Positions 59,709 through 64,000 of a stretch of DNA of 64,000 nucleotides are shown in pieces; the first letter of the stretch is position 1, and each line of letters begins with the position of its first letter. Origin of the DNA: Paracoccus spongiarum (lineage in GTDB: Bacteria > Pseudomonadota > Alphaproteobacteria > Rhodobacterales > Rhodobacteraceae). The DNA lies in the NCBI RefSeq assembly GCF_030732095.1, contig NZ_JAVAMQ010000010.1:62001-126000 (forward strand), read 5' to 3'. Position numbers and translations under genes: made by a program. The notes beneath the pieces were generated by a model. The model did not search any database and was not told the origin of the DNA. It worked only from the letters and a program-made list of their open reading frames with translations.

Positions 59709-60362
59709 ATGCTGGAATTTGACAATGTCTCGAAGTCCTTCTGGACCGGGACGCAGCACAAGGTGATCCTGGATCAGGCCTCGTTCCGGGTCGAGCTTGG
59801 CAATTCCCTGGGCATCCTGGCGCCCAACGGCACCGGCAAGACCACCCTCATCAACATGATGTGCGGCCTGGAAAAGCCCGACGAGGGCAAGATCCGCCGC
59901 GAAAGCCGCATCTCGTTCCCGCTGGGCTTCATGGGCGGCGTCGTCGGCAGGCATTCGGCCAACGAGAACGCCCGCTACATCGCCCGCATCTACGGGCTGG
60001 ACCCGGACTACGTGTCGGCCTTTGCGCGATGGCTCAGCGATATCGGTGAATATTTCGACATGCCGGTGGGCACCTATTCGGCGGGGATGCGGCAGCGCTT
60101 TTCCTTCGCGCTGCTGCTGTCTCTGGAATTCGACATCTACCTGATCGACGAGGGCATGCCGCAGACGATGGATGCCGAGTTCAACCGCCGCGCGGGTGCG
60201 GTGCTGTTCGACCGGCTGCGGGCCTCGACGGTGGTGATCGTGTCGCACCAGGCCCAGACGATCGAGAAATTCTGCCGGAACGCGGCCATCCTGCGCGACG
60301 GAAAGCTGTACATGTTCGAGTCCCTTGACGAGGCCAAGCAGTATTATGACTACACCGCCTAA
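59709..60362 (+). CDS. kpsT: Capsule polysaccharide export ATPase, KpsT type
   Basis: This 217-residue ABC ATPase has Walker A APNGTGKTT (near residues 38-46), signature YSAGMRQR and Walker B IYLIDEGMPQ. These are the forms found in KpsT/CtrD/BexA proteins. It powers export of capsule or similar glycolipid-linked polysaccharide. The usual permease partner KpsM is not next to it in the window. Its end overlaps the next gene by 17 bp. Confidence 0.88.
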   Translation: MLEFDNVSKSFWTGTQHKVILDQASFRVELGNSLGILAPNGTGKTTLINMMCGLEKPDEGKIRRESRISFPLGFMGGVVGRHSANENARYIARIYGLDPDYVSAFARWLSDIGEYFDMPVGTYSAGMRQRFSFALLLSLEFDIYLIDEGMPQTMDAEFNRRAGAVLFDRLRASTVVIVSHQAQTIEKFCRNAAILRDGKLYMFESLDEAKQYYDYTA

Positions 60363-62130
60363 GGCCCGCCGCTTTCACCTGTCGCCGACCGAATCCGTGC
60401 GTCCCGACACGGACCCCGATGCGGTTCCGCCCGCGGCCACCGCGCCGGTCCAAGGCGTGCGGATCGAACTTCGCAAGAAGGCCGACCTGCCGCCGCGCTT
60501 TGGTCTGGGCCCGGTCGGCGCGGGGTCCGAGGAGGAACGCGACCGCATGATGCGCAGCGAGCCCGTCGATGACGGTTTCGGAACCGCCGCGCCTGCGGGC
60601 GATCCGCCGCGCGCGGCCAACACCCCGGTGGCGGCGGCCGAGGACAAGGCCGCGCTGGCCCTGAAGCTGAAGGCGATCCGCGAGGAAAAGCTGACCGAAC
60701 GGCAGTTGCGTATCGCCCGCCGCATCGCCACGCTGCACCAGATCCCGGTCGAATCAGACGAAGAGGCGGTCCTGCGGCTGCGCGAACGCGGGATCGATCC
60801 GTCCCATCGCGCCGCGCTGAGCCAGATCCTCGCCAATGCCGGAACCGCGGCGCAGGCCGCGCCGGCGCGCAACACCCCCGCCGTGGTTCCCGCGCCAAGG
60901 CCGCCCGCGACCGTCCGCCCCGGCACCGAGGTCGGGCCGTCGCGCCCGCCCTTGCCCTCGCGCGAGGCGCTGACCGAGGAACGCCGCGCGGCCGAGATCT
61001 ACCGCATCCAGCGCGACATCGCCCGTCGTCGCCGTCGCCGCATGGCGATGCTGACGCTGCGGCTGCTGTTCTTCGTGGTCCTGCCGACGGCCCTTGCGGG
61101 CTGGTATTACTTCCGCATCGCCACCCCGCTTTACGCCACCTATTCTCAGTTCCAGATCCAGACGGCCGAGTCTGGCGGTGGCGGCGGGCTTGGCGGGCTG
61201 CTCAGCGGATCGCAGCTGGCCACCAACCCGGATTCGGTGGCGGTGCAGAGCTATCTGACCTCGCGCGATGCAATGCTGCGGCTGGATGGGGACAAGGGGT
61301 TCAAGCGCGCCTTCCAGGACCCGGCGATCGATCCGGTCAAGCGGCTGGACGCCGAGGCCACGAACGAGGCGGCCTACCGGGTCTATCTGGATTCGGTGAA
61401 GATCGGCTATGACCCGACCGAGGGCGTGCTGGACATGGAGGTGATCGCCCCGGACCCGCGCCTCAGTCAGGAATTCTCGCTTGCGCTGATCGACTATGCG
61501 GAAGAGCAGGTCGACCGGATGACCTCTCGGCTGCGCGACGACCAGATGGCTGGCGCCAGCCGGAACTACGAGGACGCCGAGGCAAAGGTGCTGGCCGCGC
61601 AGCGCCGCGTCCAGGAGTTGCAGCAGGAACTGGGTGTGCTGGACCCGGTCGCCGAGGGCTCGGTGGTTATGAACCAGATCGCGGTGCTGGAGGGCCAGCT
61701 GGCGACCAAGCAGCTGGAACTGGGCCAACTGCTGGCCAATCCGCAGCCCCAGCAAAGCCGCGTCGCGGGGCTCAGGGGCGATATCCGGCGCCTCGGCGAC
61801 ATGATCGCCGAGACCCGGCTGCAACTGACCGAGGGCAGCGACCGGCGCAGCTCGCTGGCCGCCATCTCGGGCGAGTTGCGGATCGCCGAAAGCGACCTGC
61901 TGACCCGCCAGGAACTGCTGGCCGCCGCCGCCGCGCAGATGGAAACGGCGCGGATCGAGGCGAACAAGCAGGTGCGCTACCTGTCGCTGTCGGTGGCGCC
62001 GGTGCCGCCGGACGAGGCGACCTATCCCAAGGCGTTCCAGAACACGCTGGTGGCTTTCCTGATCTTTTCGGGTATCTATCTGATGCTGTCCCTGACAGCC
62101 TCGATCCTTCGCGAACAGGTATCCACATGA
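60346..62130 (+). CDS. kpsE: Capsule export inner-membrane protein, KpsE/CtrB/BexC type
   Basis: This 594-residue protein has two membrane helices (about 235-256 and 566-588) flanking a periplasmic coiled-coil region rich in heptads (AEAKVLAAQRRVQELQQEL). This matches the KpsE/CtrB polysaccharide co-polymerase plan. Those are about 380 residues; the extra 230 are a cytoplasmic, Pro/Ala/Arg-rich N-terminal region that includes LTERQLRIARRIATLHQIPV. The start at 60346 lies inside kpsT; an in-frame ATG at 60325 is possible. Its stop overlaps the kdsA start. Confidence 0.82.
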   Translation: MTTPPKARRFHLSPTESVRPDTDPDAVPPAATAPVQGVRIELRKKADLPPRFGLGPVGAGSEEERDRMMRSEPVDDGFGTAAPAGDPPRAANTPVAAAEDKAALALKLKAIREEKLTERQLRIARRIATLHQIPVESDEEAVLRLRERGIDPSHRAALSQILANAGTAAQAAPARNTPAVVPAPRPPATVRPGTEVGPSRPPLPSREALTEERRAAEIYRIQRDIARRRRRRMAMLTLRLLFFVVLPTALAGWYYFRIATPLYATYSQFQIQTAESGGGGGLGGLLSGSQLATNPDSVAVQSYLTSRDAMLRLDGDKGFKRAFQDPAIDPVKRLDAEATNEAAYRVYLDSVKIGYDPTEGVLDMEVIAPDPRLSQEFSLALIDYAEEQVDRMTSRLRDDQMAGASRNYEDAEAKVLAAQRRVQELQQELGVLDPVAEGSVVMNQIAVLEGQLATKQLELGQLLANPQPQQSRVAGLRGDIRRLGDMIAETRLQLTEGSDRRSSLAAISGELRIAESDLLTRQELLAAAAAQMETARIEANKQVRYLSLSVAPVPPDEATYPKAFQNTLVAFLIFSGIYLMLSLTASILREQVST

Positions 62131-62969
62131 CCCAGGCACGCCATGTCCAGATCGGCGATCTCAGCTGCGGAAACGACCTGCCCCTGACCGTCATCGCAGG
62201 TCCGTGCCAGCTGGAATCGCTGGACCATGCGCTGATGATTGCGGAACGCATGGCCGATGCCTGCGCGGCGGCGGGCGCGGGCTATGTCTTCAAGGCAAGC
62301 TACGACAAGGCGAACCGGACCTCGCTGAGGGGGCGGCGCGGGCTTGGGATCGAGGAGGGGCTCGAGATCCTCGCGACGGTGCGACAGCGGCTGGGCTGCC
62401 CGGTGCTGACCGACGTGCATGACGCCGCGCAGGCGGTGCAGGCCGCCAAGCTGGTTGATGTGATCCAGATCCCGGCCTTCCTGTGCCGGCAGACCGACCT
62501 GTTGCTGGCGGCGGGTGAGACCGGCGCGGTCATCAACGTGAAGAAGGGACAGTTCCTGGCGCCCTGGGACATGCCGAATGTCGCCGACAAGGTCGCTTCG
62601 ACCGGCAATGACCGTATCCTGCTGACCGAGCGCGGTGCCAGCTTTGGCTACAACACGCTGGTCGCGGACATGCGGTCGCTGCCGATCATGGCGCGGACCG
62701 GCTATCCGGTCATCATGGACGCCACCCATTCGGTGCAGCAGCCGGGCGGGCAGGGCGGATCCTCGGGCGGGCAGCGCGAATTTGCGCCGGTCATGGCCCG
62801 TGCCGCGGTCTCGCTGGGCGTGGCGGGCGTGTTCATCGAGACGCACGAGGCACCCGATACCGCGCCCTCGGACGGTCCCAACATGATCCCGCTGGACCAG
62901 ATGGCCGGGCTCGTCGCCTCGCTGATGCGGTTCGACGCCCTGGCGAAGGCCGATCCGATCCGCGCATGA
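62127..62969 (+). CDS. kdsA: 3-deoxy-8-phosphooctulonate synthase
   Basis: This 280-residue class I aldolase-like enzyme condenses phosphoenolpyruvate and arabinose 5-phosphate to KDO 8-phosphate. KDO is needed for lipid A core and for the linker of ABC-exported capsules. Landmarks are VIAGPCQLES, FKASYDKANRTS, GLEIL and QREFAPVMARAA. The residue after GPC and the metal site were not analysed, so metal dependence is left open. It is coupled to kpsE by ATGA and to mscS-like gene downstream by ATGA. Confidence 0.95.
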   Translation: MTQARHVQIGDLSCGNDLPLTVIAGPCQLESLDHALMIAERMADACAAAGAGYVFKASYDKANRTSLRGRRGLGIEEGLEILATVRQRLGCPVLTDVHDAAQAVQAAKLVDVIQIPAFLCRQTDLLLAAGETGAVINVKKGQFLAPWDMPNVADKVASTGNDRILLTERGASFGYNTLVADMRSLPIMARTGYPVIMDATHSVQQPGGQGGSSGGQREFAPVMARAAVSLGVAGVFIETHEAPDTAPSDGPNMIPLDQMAGLVASLMRFDALAKADPIRA

Positions 62970-64000
62970 CGCGCATCGCCGCCCTTGCCACGACGCTGAT
63001 CCTGGCGCTTTTCGCGGCCCTGCCGCTGGCCGCGCAGGAGGCCGAGGCCGAGGCGCAGCTGCCCAGCGGGACGATCTCGGTCAAGGACAACGCCGCGATC
63101 GACCTGGCGATCCGCAACCGGATCGACAGCATCCTGGCTCAGGTGGCGGCCTTCGATGCGGTCCGGGCGCATGTCGATGCGGGGATCGTGACGCTGACCG
63201 GCGAGGTCACCGAGCAGGAGACGATCGACCGGCTGAACGCGCTGATCGCGCGCATCGACGGCGTCGCCACGATCGAGGATCGCGTGAGGCTCAGCACCGA
63301 TATCGGGATGCGGCTCGGCTCGGTGCGCGACCGCTTCGTGCAGCGCGTCAGCCAGGTCGTCGCCGGCCTGCCCTTCGTGCTTCTGGGGCTGGTCGTCGGC
63401 GGCAGCATCGTCGTGATCGGCGGCTGGTTGTCGCGACGCCAGAAGACCCTGGCGCGAATCGCCCCCAACCCCTTCATCGCCGATTTCCTCGCCCAGTGCC
63501 TGCGCCTGACCGCGTGGATCGTGGCGCTGGTGGTGGCGCTGGACCTGATGGAGGCGACCGCGCTTCTGGGCACCTTGCTGGGCGCGGCGGGCATCTTTGG
63601 CCTGTCGCTGTCCTTCGCGGCGCGCGACAGCATCGAAAGCTTCGTCGCGACCATCCTGCTGTCCCTGCGCCAGCCGTTCCGGCCCAACGACCTGATCGAG
63701 ATCGCGGGCCAGCGCGGGCGGGTGATCCGCATGACCAGCCGCGGCACCACGCTGCTGACGCTTGACGGAAACCACATCCGCTTCCCGAACCAGATCGTCT
63801 ACAAGGCGGTGCTGACCAACTTCACCCGCAATCCCGAACGGCGCTTCCTGGTCGACCTGACCGTCGACCCGGTCTCGAATCTCGGCGCCGCCCGCGACCT
63901 GGCCCTGCAGACCCTGGCGCAGATGGATTTCGTGCTGCCCCGGCCCGAGCCGGTCGCATGGGTCGAAGCCGCCGGCAATGAGTTCCTGGTGATCCGTGCC
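62966..64000 (+). CDS. BON-domain mechanosensitive channel, MscS family (partial)
   Basis: The frame is open for 345 codons to the window edge. A signal-like N-terminus (ALPLAAQEAEA) is followed by a BON domain (about 43-112, VDAGIVTLTGEVTEQETIDRL). Then come three hydrophobic helices, the third being the MscS pore (LLGAAGIFGLSLSFAARDSIESF), and the beta domain (RQPFRPNDLIEIAGQRGRV). MscS channels relieve osmotic pressure. The ATG sits in the kdsA stop. Confidence 0.88.
   Translation, partial: MTRIAALATTLILALFAALPLAAQEAEAEAQLPSGTISVKDNAAIDLAIRNRIDSILAQVAAFDAVRAHVDAGIVTLTGEVTEQETIDRLNALIARIDGVATIEDRVRLSTDIGMRLGSVRDRFVQRVSQVVAGLPFVLLGLVVGGSIVVIGGWLSRRQKTLARIAPNPFIADFLAQCLRLTAWIVALVVALDLMEATALLGTLLGAAGIFGLSLSFAARDSIESFVATILLSLRQPFRPNDLIEIAGQRGRVIRMTSRGTTLLTLDGNHIRFPNQIVYKAVLTNFTRNPERRFLVDLTVDPVSNLGAARDLALQTLAQMDFVLPRPEPVAWVEAAGNEFLVIRA

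Overview
The window is high-GC DNA (roughly two thirds G+C by eye) from an alphaproteobacterium, most likely of the Rhodobacteraceae (Paracoccus/Rhodobacter type). Pointers are the direct-repeat LexA box GAAC-N7-GAAC in front of recA, an Frc-type fructose transporter, a complete-looking myo-inositol cluster, a TAXI-TRAP transporter, and intergenic repeats ending in CCCCCCGGGATATTTGG. The genus is inferred, not proven. Genes are densely packed, often with ATGA or TGATG stop/start overlaps.

Layout. 1-4253: ROK regulator divergent from a fructose-type ABC operon (frcBCAK). 4239-7610 (minus): MFS efflux pump, FrnE-like DsbA protein, acyl-CoA ligase. 7725-10084 (minus): cold-shock protein and thrS. 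10237-16057: housekeeping block with an alpha/beta hydrolase, sulfotransferase, recA (SOS box), alaS and a DUF1330 protein. 16068-22681 (minus): three coupled genes, DUF2126/transglutaminase fusion, circularly permuted ATP-grasp/alpha-E fusion and stand-alone transglutaminase, matching a predicted but biochemically unresolved peptide ligase/tagging system. 22792-28490: cobC-like gene, ybjN, proC-csaA-dehydrogenase operon, csbD, corA, thioesterase. 28574-44366: inositol uptake and catabolism (LacI regulator, two binding proteins, ATPase, permease, two TIM-barrel isomerases, two Gfo/Idh/MocA dehydrogenases, iolC-DUF2090, iolD, iolE, iolB). 44383-47492: decayed IS256 and IS3 transposases, then about 1 kb with no recognisable gene. 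47493-52496: prfC, an unidentified protein, fhs. 52545-58374 (minus): aminotransferase, then a TAXI binding protein, fused TRAP permease and UspA. 58415-64000: carboxymuconolactone decarboxylase-like protein overlapping an antisense uracil-DNA glycosylase, then capsule export genes (KpsT, KpsE type), kdsA and a BON-MscS channel cut by the window edge.

How it works together. The two sugar systems each pair a regulator with an ABC importer and catabolic enzymes. Inositol would enter through the IatA/IatP transporter, be oxidised by IolG, dehydrated by IolE, hydrolysed by IolD, isomerised by IolB and then phosphorylated and possibly cleaved by the IolC fusion. The last enzyme of the pathway, methylmalonate-semialdehyde dehydrogenase (IolA), is not in the window. 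Stem-loops sit next to binding-protein genes in all three solute-transport operons and may set their expression ratio. The most promising poorly understood system is the amidoligase/transglutaminase cluster at 16068-22681. No tRNA, rRNA or CRISPR array was seen.
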